Assembly: GCF_012275375.1 (NCBI RefSeq)
Contig: NZ_JAAZQJ010000006.1
Span: forward strand, 186,001 to 250,000
DNA length: 64,000 nt
Source: Dyella sp. SG609
GTDB lineage: Bacteria > Pseudomonadota > Gammaproteobacteria > Xanthomonadales > Rhodanobacteraceae
Direction of reading: 5' to 3'
Part shown: positions 10,901 to 18,001 of the stretch, one piece after another
Position numbering within the stretch: the first letter of the stretch is position 1
How the letters are laid out: every line of letters begins with the position of its first letter
Made by a program: the position numbers and the translations under genes
The notes under the pieces: generated by a model
Database searches by the model: none
What the model was told of the DNA's origin: nothing
The model's input: only the letters and a program-made list of their open reading frames with translations

Positions 10901-11065
10901 TCGGCGAAGAGCGATCTCACCGTGCAGCTCTACGTCAAGAACCTGTTCAACGACACACCGATTACGGACGCCTTCGTCAACAGCGACGACAGCGGATTGA
11001 CCACGAACGTCTTCACTCTCGATCCCAGGATCTACGGGATCTCCGTTCGCATGGGCTTCAACTGA
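7949..11065 (+). CDS. TonB-dependent outer-membrane receptor
   Basis: A 1038-aa receptor that would import a ligand across the outer membrane using TonB energy. A signal peptide is visible (about residues 1-34, hydrophobic LMLAILSCLAIQARA). An Ala/Pro-rich spacer follows, then a TonB-box-like LGEVTVTAQKREE near residue 90. The plug domain contains IRGVGTKA and RIEVLRGPQGTLYGRNATGGVVN, and a long beta barrel runs to the C terminus YGISVRMGFN. A strong GGAGGGGAG ribosome site precedes the ATG. Its type resembles the large receptors used for hydrophobic organic substrates more than siderophore receptors, but the ligand cannot be read from sequence. It sits between two paralogous TetR genes and ahead of two secreted proteins. 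Confidence 0.93.
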   Translation: MQHKPYRPHTSVKPRVLMLAILSCLAIQARAHATDNGHDAAAPDDAKPAPAASNAAPPADPQAQAAPDNKKSRARQGSKADADKVVQLGEVTVTAQKREERPIDVPIALSVFDAQSLDDHKIEGGAELLRATPNVTFSKSNFASYNFSIRGVGTKALSVTTDPGVAVSFNSTPLIRNRLFEQEYFDVNRIEVLRGPQGTLYGRNATGGVVNMIPNLPSLDGFDSWFKAETGNYDSRRFSGMVNVPIGDTLAYRLAGAWTKRSGYDNNTVTNKDVNGRDLWSGRMGLLWKPSDKFSASLVWEHFNENDDRSRTGKQLCHNDPGPTQIGDTAVPEFNQPQFSQGCQPGSLYGKGAFGVPNGASLSQLLFARTSLPLGITPDFLETPSLVKPGDPFAGVQQSTNLRTIATSYDPRFKAKNDVVQINLEFKPSEDLKLISQTAYSRDFYYSTQDYGRFQSNPIFNDSNGLLNPFPDPVTGNFGGPAYPITPGGVYTDPQLGPSKGYLAVDLVRSHSKQWSQEFRLQSSFDGRFNFSVGANYLDYKIDEDYFVFNNVFTATAQEFFNQGYFGRTPIDCTPNYLDQYNNSCVYIDPNPIGSINGQGHNYFRSQNIGETKSKALFGELYYQLSDTVKLTAGLRYTDDKKISTPVPSQLLLMPGFAGGGYVNYGYPHLPDINQRWRKPTGRLVLDWKPKLSFTDETLVYASLSRGYKAGGTNSPGIGADPKNLYFNPGPSTFKPEYVNAFEIGTKNMMDGGKLMLNADAFYYDYKDYQVSQIVDRATLNENFDAKIFGFELEGAWQATRALRFDGNLGYLHTRLANGSRSIDVLNRTQGNPDYVVIKPWLQQASNCVAPKAEVEKLLQWAQTSGYVLAFNDLASFCGGPFPTSNFVAPDGSIQLASGDFYNPNTQAPNGGKGFYADLGGKQLPNSPHWTGNVGTQYTFFTASGDFTLRGDYYRQSSSYARIYNTVSDKLRGWGNANLSLTWQSAKSDLTVQLYVKNLFNDTPITDAFVNSDDSGLTTNVFTLDPRIYGISVRMGFN

Positions 11066-11233
11066 GAGGTTCCACCGCTCTTATGCAGGGATAGCGCAGG
11101 CGCGTCTGCGATGTCCCTGCACCTCCGCTGGCAATGCCCTGTGCGTTGCCGGCGCAAGCCGCTGCGGCCTGCGTTCCGGCCGCGGTGCAGCCCGGTGCTC
11201 ATCGCACCTCCTAACCTTGAAAGGAGTCATCGC

Positions 11234-11746
11234 ATGACCTTCGTCAAATCCATCGCTGCAAGTGGTGTGCTGGCCGTTGGCATGTTGGCCGCCGCGCCGA
11301 GTTTCGCTTCGCATTTCACGCCGGACGGCACGTTCACGGCCACGGGTTCCACCAGTCTTTCGGCGCTTGGCGGCGCGATCAGGATTCCGTGCAAGTCCGT
11401 CTTCACCATCGTGGTGAGCGGCGGCGTGGGCGTCGTCACCAATGCCGTGTTCAGCCCCGATCCGGCCAACGGCAACAACGCGAACTGCAACAACCTGCAG
11501 GCGACCAACTTCAACTGGCCGTTGAACATCACCAGCGCCACCGGCGGCGTGGCCCAGAACGTCAAGGTGGTGGGCATCAACGGCAACCCGGTGACCTGCG
11601 GCGCCGGCCCGGTGCCGGTCACGCTGAGCAACGGCGTCGCCACCTTCAACGGCCAGCTCAATCCGGGCGCCTGCGCGGTGACCAGCAGCAGCCTGCCGGT
11701 GGTCAACACCGGTGGCGGCGCCACGCTGAGCATCGTGTATCCGTAA
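11234..11746 (+). CDS. Secreted beta-rich protein, possibly PraB-like
   Basis: A 170-aa exported protein. I chose the ATG at 11234 because AAGGAG sits just upstream and the protein then opens with a good signal peptide (MTFVKSIAASGVLAVGMLAA, cleavage near FAS-H). A longer frame from 11111 would bury this. The mature part is rich in Gly, Asn, Val and Thr, with four cysteines (IPCKS, NCNN, VTCG, GACAV) and alternating hydrophobic strands typical of a secreted beta sandwich. FTATGSTSLS and the Cys spacing are reminiscent of PraB, an alkane-oxidation-associated extracellular protein of Pseudomonas, but I am not sure of that. Its neighbours are a TonB receptor and another secreted protein. Confidence 0.75.
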   Translation: MTFVKSIAASGVLAVGMLAAAPSFASHFTPDGTFTATGSTSLSALGGAIRIPCKSVFTIVVSGGVGVVTNAVFSPDPANGNNANCNNLQATNFNWPLNITSATGGVAQNVKVVGINGNPVTCGAGPVPVTLSNGVATFNGQLNPGACAVTSSSLPVVNTGGGATLSIVYP

Positions 11747-12022
11747 TCAAGGAGCGGCATGGCGTTCCGGCTGGCAGGAGCCTGGCCGGGACGCGCCAGG
11801 GACGGCGTAGCTGGGATGCTTTTTCCGTCGTACCGCTGCGCAAGAGGGCGACCTCTTGCGCAGCCTTGATCTATCCGCGCCGCGATCGAGCGTCGTGCCG
11901 TAGCTGATTTTCAAGTGGGGAGCCGCTTGCAGGGCCTTTTGGCGCTCGCGGGCCCGGTGCGGCCGTGCCGGAATCCATGGCTTGCCATGCGCAAGCTTTC
12001 ACTAGAAATACCGGAGATCACC

Positions 12023-12943
12023 ATGTCAAAAACATTGAAGCTCTTCGGCATCGCCGCCGCCGGCGCGCTGGGCATCTGCGCGCAGACGGCGAGTGCCGGA
12101 ACACCTTCGGGCGACTATGCGGTTTTCCAGCATTGCCCGTATCAATCGAACGACCAGGTCACCGCCTGCGTCGTTTCCACCATCACCTCGGGCTCGTTCA
12201 AGATCGGCAAGGCCACGGTGCCGATCACCAAGCCGATCGTGCTGCAGGGCGGCGTCAACAATATCGCCGGCCTCGGTGCGCTCTATGTTCCCGTCGATGG
12301 CGCGCCCGCCATGTCGGCCACGCCGCTGGAAGTGCCGGGCGGCCTGCTCGGCCTGATGGAACCGGACTCCACCTGGCCCGGACCGCTGGCGCAGGCGTTC
12401 TGGCATATCGTCAATACGGTGAATGACGTGTACGCCACCGCGGAGCCGGTGGGGCCGGCGCAGGCCAATCTGATCAACGCTTCCTTCCCGCCGTTGCCGC
12501 CGGAAGACCCCACGGTCATCCAGCTGCCGATCCGCATCCATCTGCAGAATCCCTTCCTCGGCAACACCTGCTATATCGGCTCCGCCAGCCATCCGATCGT
12601 GTTGAAACTGGTCGCCAATACCACCAGTCCGCCGCCGCCGAATACGCCGATCAGCGGCGTGCCGGCAGCGCTGTCCTTCCTCGATACGACGGACCCGGTC
12701 GGGCAGATCCTGATGGCCGATGGCGGCACCCTGGTCGACAACTCCTTCGCCGTGCCGAAGGCCGAAGGCTGCGGCAATACCTTGCTGCCGATCCCGATCG
12801 TCACGCCGATCCTGCAGGGCATCGTGACGGCCGCGGTCAACCTCAAGGAAGGATTGCCAGCCGCGGCAGGAAAGAACACGGCCATCATGAGCGGGGATAC
12901 GGCGATCGGGCCGACCATCTACGTGCAGGCCAGCGAAAAGTAA
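12023..12943 (+). CDS. Secreted protein of unknown function
   Basis: A 306-aa exported protein. The ATG at 12023 follows CCGGAGATCACC and starts a clear signal peptide (MSKTLKLFGIAAAGALGICA, cleavage near ASA-GTP). The mature part carries cysteines at HCPYQ, TACVV, NTCYIG and EGCGN, the segment ITKPIVLQGGV, and PLEVPGGLLGL. It has no membrane helix after the signal. I do not recognise a named domain. The pattern (Cys-rich start, KPIVLQGG, PGGLLG, ...NPFLGNTCYIGS) reminds me of uncharacterised secreted proteins of actinobacteria, which would be worth testing. It follows the smaller secreted protein in the same direction and a hairpin comes after it. Confidence 0.75.
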   Translation: MSKTLKLFGIAAAGALGICAQTASAGTPSGDYAVFQHCPYQSNDQVTACVVSTITSGSFKIGKATVPITKPIVLQGGVNNIAGLGALYVPVDGAPAMSATPLEVPGGLLGLMEPDSTWPGPLAQAFWHIVNTVNDVYATAEPVGPAQANLINASFPPLPPEDPTVIQLPIRIHLQNPFLGNTCYIGSASHPIVLKLVANTTSPPPPNTPISGVPAALSFLDTTDPVGQILMADGGTLVDNSFAVPKAEGCGNTLLPIPIVTPILQGIVTAAVNLKEGLPAAAGKNTAIMSGDTAIGPTIYVQASEK

Positions 12944-12992
12944 GCCGGTTCCACGATTATCTTTGAATAAGCCGCCGGTTTTCACGGAATAA

Positions 12993-13030
12993 AACCCCTC
13001 TCCTTTGCCCGCGGGGATGGGAGAGGGGTT
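12993..13030 (+). terminator. Hairpin after the secreted-protein gene
   Basis: AACCCCTCTCC (12993-13003) pairs with GGAGAGGGGTT (13020-13030), an 11-bp stem with a 16-base loop. No T run follows, so it may be a repeat of the CCTCTCC family or a Rho-dependent end rather than an intrinsic terminator. Confidence 0.5.
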
Positions 13031-13049
13031 GCTCCCGCCGAAACGGCTA

Positions 13050-13068
13050 TTCAATTCTGGATATTGAA
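13050..13068. promoter_or_regulatory. Candidate operator of the second TetR regulator
   Basis: TTCAATTCTGGATATTGAA is an inverted repeat with 6-bp arms, about 75 bases before the probable GTG start. Its position suits autoregulation. Inference only. Confidence 0.35.
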
Positions 13069-13141
13069 CTCGTTTTCATGCCGGTTATGGTCCGTCCGTG
13101 CTGGTAGGATCGGGCAGAACGGCAAAGGTGAGAATTTACGC

Positions 13142-13942
13142 GTGAATAGCCAAGTGACCGCGTCGGGAAATACCCGTATCCGCCTGTTGCAGGCAGCCGA
13201 AGCGCTGTTTATCGAGCGCGGCTTCGAATCCATGTCGCTGCGGCAGATCACCCAGCTCGCCGACGCCAACCTGGCCGCCGTGAATTACCACTTCGGCAGC
13301 AAGGAACTGCTGGTGCAGGAGCTGCTGTCCAAGCGGCTCGACCGCCTCAACCAGGAGCGCCTGCAATTGCTGGCCGCCTGCGAACAGGAGGCGGACGGCA
13401 AGCCGCTGCATGCGTCGGCCGTGTTGAGCATCCTGTTCGTGCCGGCGCTGCGGCTCAGCCGCGATCCCGCCGGCGGTCCTGCCTTCATGCGCCTGCTCGG
13501 CCGCGTCTACAGCGACGCCTCGCCGTTTATCCGCGACCATCTGCAGGAGCATTACCGCCCGATCTTCGGGCGTTTCTTCGAAGCGTTCTCGCGAGCGCTG
13601 CCGGAACTGCCGCGCAACGAACTGGGCATGCGCCTGCACTTCATCCTCAAGAGCTTGTCCGGCCTGCTCGCCGGCGAGGACATGGACGAACTCATCGCCT
13701 CGCTCGGCATGGGCGAAACCCTGAGCGATGCCGTGGTGCTGGCGCGCCTGATTTCCCTGCTGTCGCCGATGCTGACCAGTCCCTTCGGCAGTCCGGAACA
13801 GATCGAGATCGTCGAGCAGGTGATGGGGCAGGCCGACGCCGCGGCGAAAGCGACCGATGCCGTGCAGGCGGCCAGCGGCCAGGTGAGCCACAAATCGTTC
13901 GGCGTGCTGACCATGTTGAACGAATCGAACGACGGCGCCTGA
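13142..13942 (+). CDS. TetR/AcrR-family regulator (second paralogue)
   Basis: A 266-aa TetR-type regulator. The start is set at GTG 13142, with AAGGTG 11 bases before it; an upstream ATG at 13064 would add a non-homologous stretch. The helix-turn-helix domain is at residues about 10-60 (SLRQITQLADANLAAVNYH, then FGSKELLVQEL), followed by a helical ligand domain. It aligns throughout with the regulator at 6967 but lacks its disordered tail, so the pair arose by duplication. It is the last gene before the MbtH/PKS block, separated by 336 bases, and is the most likely local regulator of that block. Confidence 0.9.
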   Translation: MNSQVTASGNTRIRLLQAAEALFIERGFESMSLRQITQLADANLAAVNYHFGSKELLVQELLSKRLDRLNQERLQLLAACEQEADGKPLHASAVLSILFVPALRLSRDPAGGPAFMRLLGRVYSDASPFIRDHLQEHYRPIFGRFFEAFSRALPELPRNELGMRLHFILKSLSGLLAGEDMDELIASLGMGETLSDAVVLARLISLLSPMLTSPFGSPEQIEIVEQVMGQADAAAKATDAVQAASGQVSHKSFGVLTMLNESNDGA

Positions 13943-14278
13943 GCGCCCGCCGCGGACGCTAGCGTTCGCGGCCCTTCCTGTTCACCAAAGAACGCATCGC
14001 CTACCAGTGAGCCGGGTGCGCGCGCACCGGTCGCGTACCTGCGCAATACGCCGACGAATCGGCGAAAACGCCAACTGCACACGGCAACGCAAAAACTTGC
14101 GGCTTGCAAAGCCGCGCGCATTGTTTGAAGAATCTACGAGGGGAGGGTCAAGCATGCCGCTCAGCGCGCCAGCAGGCGCGCGTGCCTGCCGCCATTCCTG
14201 CCGCATCAGCATCGTTTTCCATGGATCTGAAACGTCGTGCGCGCGTCCGCGCCAGGACGTCCCTCGTTAGGAGTACGC
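13943..14278. promoter_or_regulatory. Probable control region of the PKS/NRPS operon
   Basis: The 336 bases before the MbtH gene hold no convincing gene. Two perfect small dyads are visible: GCCGACGAATCGGC (14050-14063) and GCGGCTTGCAAAGCCGC (14099-14115). The second is followed by ATTGTTTGAAG, a relatively AT-rich patch that could hold a -10 element. This is the only sizeable gap before about 39 kb of same-direction genes, so the main promoter is expected here. Confidence 0.45.
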
Positions 14279-14488
14279 ATGTCTACCGGTTCGCGCCCGT
14301 CGGAAACACTTTACGAAGTCGTGGTCAATCAGCACGGCCAGTACTCGACCTGGCCCGTGTACAAGGCGCTGCCGCAAGGGTGGGCGAAAGCGGGCAAGCA
14401 AGGGCCGAAGGCGGCCTGTCTCGAATTCATCGGAGCGACGTGGACTGACATGCGTCCGACGTCGCTCGGCGCCAGCGTGCGCCGCTAG
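14279..14488 (+). CDS. MbtH-like NRPS accessory protein
   Basis: A 69-aa protein of the MbtH family, which bind NRPS adenylation domains and help them fold and activate amino acids. The family fingerprint is intact: NQHGQYSTWP, a GW at residues 34-35, CLEFI at 47-51 and WTDMRPTSL at 55-63. The three invariant Trp residues are W25, W35 and W55. The ATG is chosen because GGAG precedes it by seven bases; an upstream in-frame ATG would add 14 residues with no similarity. Its partner should be the single A domain at the end of the megasynthase. Confidence 0.93.
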   Translation: MSTGSRPSETLYEVVVNQHGQYSTWPVYKALPQGWAKAGKQGPKAACLEFIGATWTDMRPTSLGASVRR

Positions 14489-14517
14489 CGCCGCGGCGCG
14501 GTTCGTTTTGCGTTACT

Positions 14518-14622
14518 GACGATCTGTTGGGGATCGTCATCGTGATGCCCCTTGGGGGAGGGGAGTTGGCTGCACGGTCAGCCATGGTTTCCGTGTGCGC
14601 ACGGCCGTCACCGCGGCCGTGC
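14518..14622 (+). promoter_or_regulatory. Two hairpins in the mbtH to AT-gene leader
   Basis: GACGATC (14518-14524) pairs with GATCGTC (14532-14538). GCACGGCCG (14599-14607) pairs with CGGCCGTGC (14614-14622). The second ends about 20 bases before the next start codon, close to its ribosome site (GGAG 14626-14629). They may lower read-through or translation after the small MbtH gene. Confidence 0.45.
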
Positions 14623-14641
14623 AGCGGAGCCATGAGCCAGT

Positions 14642-17600
14642 ATGGATGCGTCGCTCGTGAAAACCGTACTTTCGTTCGTGGGGCAGGGTACCCATCACGT
14701 GGGGATGGGGCGTGAATTGTTCGAAGGCGATGCATGCTTCCGCGCGAGCATGCAGCACGCCGACGGGGTGGTGCGCGAGCGTTGCGGCGAGTCCGTACTG
14801 GCCTTGCTGTATCCCGCGCAGAGCAGCCATGAACCGCTGACGCGCCTGCTGCACAGCCATGCCGCGATCTTCATGGTCGAGCATGCGCTGGCGACGTCGC
14901 TGCGCGAACGCGGCCTGCAGTTCGACCTGGTGCTCGGCTCCAGCCTCGGCACGTTCGCCGCCGCGGCCGCCGCCGGCTGGATCGATGCGGACGCCGCGCT
15001 GCTGGCGGTGATCGAGCAGGCGCTGGCGGTCGAAGCACATGCCGAACCCGGGCGCATGATCGCCGTGCTCGGCGATCCGCAGCTCTATCTCGACGCGGCG
15101 TTGCTCGCGCTGTGCGAAATCGGCGCGCGCAACTTCGCCAGGCATACGGTGCTGTCGCTGCCGGAAGCCAACGGCGAGGCCGTGGAATATCTGCTGCGCC
15201 AGCGCGGTATGAGTTTCCAGCGGCTGCCCGTGGCGTTTCCGTTCCACTCGCGCTGGGTCGACGCGGCGAAGGCGCCGTACGAAGCCTTCCTGCGCACGCT
15301 CGCGCCGAAAACCGGCCACCTGCCCGTCGCCTGCTGCACCGCGGGCGCCGTGCTGCCGGCGATGACGCCCACCGATTTCTGGTCCGTCGTGCGCGATCCC
15401 ATCCGCCTGCCGGAAACACTGGCGGCGATCGGTGCGCCAGAGGGCCATCGCTATATCGACGCCAGCCCCGCCGGGACGATGGCGACGCTGCTGAAACACG
15501 CGCTGCCGGTCGGAGGCGCGCAGATCCGCCCGATCCTGTCGTCTTCCGGCGGCGATCTCGCGCGGCTCGATGCGCTGCTGCCCAGACCCGCGCGAACGGC
15601 AGCGGCAGGCAAGGGACAGGTAAGTAACGGACAACTACCGGAGTCACGCCCCATGAAGGCAGTCATCTTTCCAGGCCAGGGTTCGCAATTCAAAGGCATG
15701 GGCAAGGAGTTGTTCCCGCTCTTTCCCGAGCAGGTGCGCAAGGCGTCGGAAATCCTGGGTTATTCGTTGGAAGATTTGTGCCTCAACGACCGCGACGGCC
15801 TGCTTTCCAAGACCCAGTACACGCAGCCCGCGTTGTACGTGGTCAACGCGCTGCACTACTACCAGGTGCAAGCCGGCGGGGCCACGGATGCGCCCGTCAT
15901 CTTCGCCGGCCATAGCCTGGGCGAGTACAACGCCCTGCACGCGGCCGGCGTGTTCTCCTTCGAAACCGGCCTGCGGCTGGTGCAGAAGCGCGGCGAGCTG
16001 ATGGGGCGCGCGAGCGGCGGCGGCATGGCCGCGGTGATGGGGCCGTCGGCGCAGGACCTGCGCGGCATGCTGCAGGAGCATCGCCTGCACGGCATCGATA
16101 TCGCCAACCTCAATACGCCCACGCAGACGATCATCGCGGGCGACCACGAGGCGCTTGCGGCGGCGGCGCAATTGTTCGAGAAGATGCAGCTGCGCTACGT
16201 GCCGCTGAACGTCAGCGCGCCGTTCCATTCGCGCCATATGCGGCCGGTGCAGGCGGAATTCGCCGAGTTCCTGCGCGGCTTCAGCTTCGAGGCGCCGAAG
16301 GCCACGGTGATCGCCAATGCCACCGCACGGCCGTACGAAGGCAGCCGCATCGCCGACACCCTGGCCAGCCAGATCGCCACCCCCGTGCACTGGGTGGATT
16401 CGATCCGCTATGTGATGGGCAAGGGCGAGGTGGAGTTCCAGGAGCTAGGCGCCACGATCCTGTCCAAGATGGTGACGGAGATCCGCCGCACGCAGACGCC
16501 GATTTTCGACGACGAGGACGATGCCGCGCCGGTAGCGCCTGCCATCGTTCCCCGTGCCGATGACGCCGGCACGCCGGCGGAGTCCTTCACCGCACCGCGC
16601 GGCGAACCCGGCGCGATCGAAGCCTCCTCGCTGGGCAGCGCGGTGTTCCGCCGCCGACACGGCGTGCGCTACGCCTATATGAGCGGCGCGATGTACCGCG
16701 GCGTCGCCTCGGCCGAACTGGTGGTGCGCATGGGCAAGGCCGGCCTGCTCGGCTTCTTCGGCGCCGGCGGACTGTCGCCGGCAAAGATCGAGCAGGGGCT
16801 GCTGCGCATCAAGGCGGAGCTCGATGCGGGCCAGCCCTATGGCATGAACCTGCTCGCCAACTACGAGTACCCGGCGCAGGAAGAGGCGGTGGTGGATCTC
16901 TACCTGCGCCACGGCGTGCGCAACGTGGAGGCGGCGGCCTTCATGCAGATGACGCCGGCGCTGGTGCGTTTCCGCCTTAATGGACTGCGGCGCAACGCTG
17001 CAGGCGAGCTGGTGTGCACGCATCGCGTCATTGCCAAGGTGTCGCGTCCGGAGGTCGGGCGCGCTTTCATGAGCCCCCCGCCGCCGGCCATCGTCGAGCG
17101 CCTGCTCGAACGCGGCCTGGTCACGGCGGAGCAGGCGGCCTGGGCGCCGTCGGTGCCGATGAGCCACGACGTCTGCGTCGAAGCCGATTCCGGCGGCCAT
17201 ACCGACGGCGGCATCGTGGCGGTGATGCTGCCGCCGTTGATGAAGCTGCGCGACGAGCTGCAGGCCGCGCATGGCTATGCCGAGCCGATCTGCATGGGCC
17301 TGGCCGGCGGCATCGGCGGCCCCGAGGCCGCGGCCGCGGCCTTCCTGCTGGGCGCGGACTTTATCGTCACCGGCTCGATCAACCAGTGCACGGTGGAGTC
17401 GGGCATGAGCGCCGACGGCAAGGCGCTGCTGCAGGCCATGGACATCCAGGACACCGAGTACGCGCCGGCCGGCGACATGTTCGAGATCGGCGCGCAGGTA
17501 CAGGTGCTGAAGAAGTCGGTGTTCTTCCCGGCGCGCGCCAACAAGCTGCTGTCGCTGTACCGCCACCACGAGAGCCTGGAGGACATTCCCGAGCGCACGC

Positions 17601-17971
17601 GCAAGCAGCTGGAGACGACGTTCTTCCGCAAGAGCTTCGGCGAGATCTGGGAAGAGACCCGCGCCTATTTCCGCTCGGTGGGCCTGGAGCACGAGATCGC
17701 CAAGGCCGAGGCCAATGCCAAGCACAAGATGGCCCTGGTGTTCCGCTGGTACTTCGCCTACTGCACGCGCATCGCCATGGAAGGCAAGGGCGAGGACCGC
17801 GTGAACTACCAGATCCAGACGGGCCCCGCGCTGGGCTCGTTCAACCAGTGGGTGAAGGGCACGGCGCTGGAGCCGTGGACCGCGCGCCACGTGGACGACA
17901 TCGCCGTCCGCGTGATGGAAGGCGCGGCCGAGCATCTCAACCGTTCCTTCGCGCGGCTGCGCCGCGGCTGA
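14642..17971 (+). CDS. Discrete trans-acting AT-AT-ER protein of a trans-AT PKS
   Basis: A 1109-aa protein that serves the AT-less megasynthase. Residues about 8-310 are a first acyltransferase-like domain with GSSLG (Ser101) and a later PFHSR. This variant resembles the PedC-type acyl hydrolases that clear stalled chains. Residues about 338-640 are a second AT with FPGQGSQ, GHSLGEY (Ser425) and PFHSRHM (His529), the PedD-type malonyl loader. Residues about 655-1105 are a PfaD/PksE-type FMN enoyl reductase (LAGGIGGPEAAAAAFLLGAD region). The same AT-AT-ER order is known from other trans-AT clusters, such as the OzmM type. An in-frame ATG at 15653 after CCGGAG marks the AT1/AT2 border and looks like an old gene start. 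The megasynthase follows after 30 bases. Confidence 0.93.
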   Translation: MDASLVKTVLSFVGQGTHHVGMGRELFEGDACFRASMQHADGVVRERCGESVLALLYPAQSSHEPLTRLLHSHAAIFMVEHALATSLRERGLQFDLVLGSSLGTFAAAAAAGWIDADAALLAVIEQALAVEAHAEPGRMIAVLGDPQLYLDAALLALCEIGARNFARHTVLSLPEANGEAVEYLLRQRGMSFQRLPVAFPFHSRWVDAAKAPYEAFLRTLAPKTGHLPVACCTAGAVLPAMTPTDFWSVVRDPIRLPETLAAIGAPEGHRYIDASPAGTMATLLKHALPVGGAQIRPILSSSGGDLARLDALLPRPARTAAAGKGQVSNGQLPESRPMKAVIFPGQGSQFKGMGKELFPLFPEQVRKASEILGYSLEDLCLNDRDGLLSKTQYTQPALYVVNALHYYQVQAGGATDAPVIFAGHSLGEYNALHAAGVFSFETGLRLVQKRGELMGRASGGGMAAVMGPSAQDLRGMLQEHRLHGIDIANLNTPTQTIIAGDHEALAAAAQLFEKMQLRYVPLNVSAPFHSRHMRPVQAEFAEFLRGFSFEAPKATVIANATARPYEGSRIADTLASQIATPVHWVDSIRYVMGKGEVEFQELGATILSKMVTEIRRTQTPIFDDEDDAAPVAPAIVPRADDAGTPAESFTAPRGEPGAIEASSLGSAVFRRRHGVRYAYMSGAMYRGVASAELVVRMGKAGLLGFFGAGGLSPAKIEQGLLRIKAELDAGQPYGMNLLANYEYPAQEEAVVDLYLRHGVRNVEAAAFMQMTPALVRFRLNGLRRNAAGELVCTHRVIAKVSRPEVGRAFMSPPPPAIVERLLERGLVTAEQAAWAPSVPMSHDVCVEADSGGHTDGGIVAVMLPPLMKLRDELQAAHGYAEPICMGLAGGIGGPEAAAAAFLLGADFIVTGSINQCTVESGMSADGKALLQAMDIQDTEYAPAGDMFEIGAQVQVLKKSVFFPARANKLLSLYRHHESLEDIPERTRKQLETTFFRKSFGEIWEETRAYFRSVGLEHEIAKAEANAKHKMALVFRWYFAYCTRIAMEGKGEDRVNYQIQTGPALGSFNQWVKGTALEPWTARHVDDIAVRVMEGAAEHLNRSFARLRRG

Positions 17972-18001
17972 CAACGAATCGAAGCACAGGAAGGCACGCG
18001 C

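Noticed and set aside
11915-12022. Upstream extension of the 306-aa secreted protein
   Set aside because: The extension would bury the signal peptide; the ATG at 12023 has a ribosome site and an immediate signal sequence.
14007-14270. 87-codon frame before the MbtH gene
   Set aside because: Cys/Arg-rich shadow sequence with no ribosome site, overlapping the expected promoter region.
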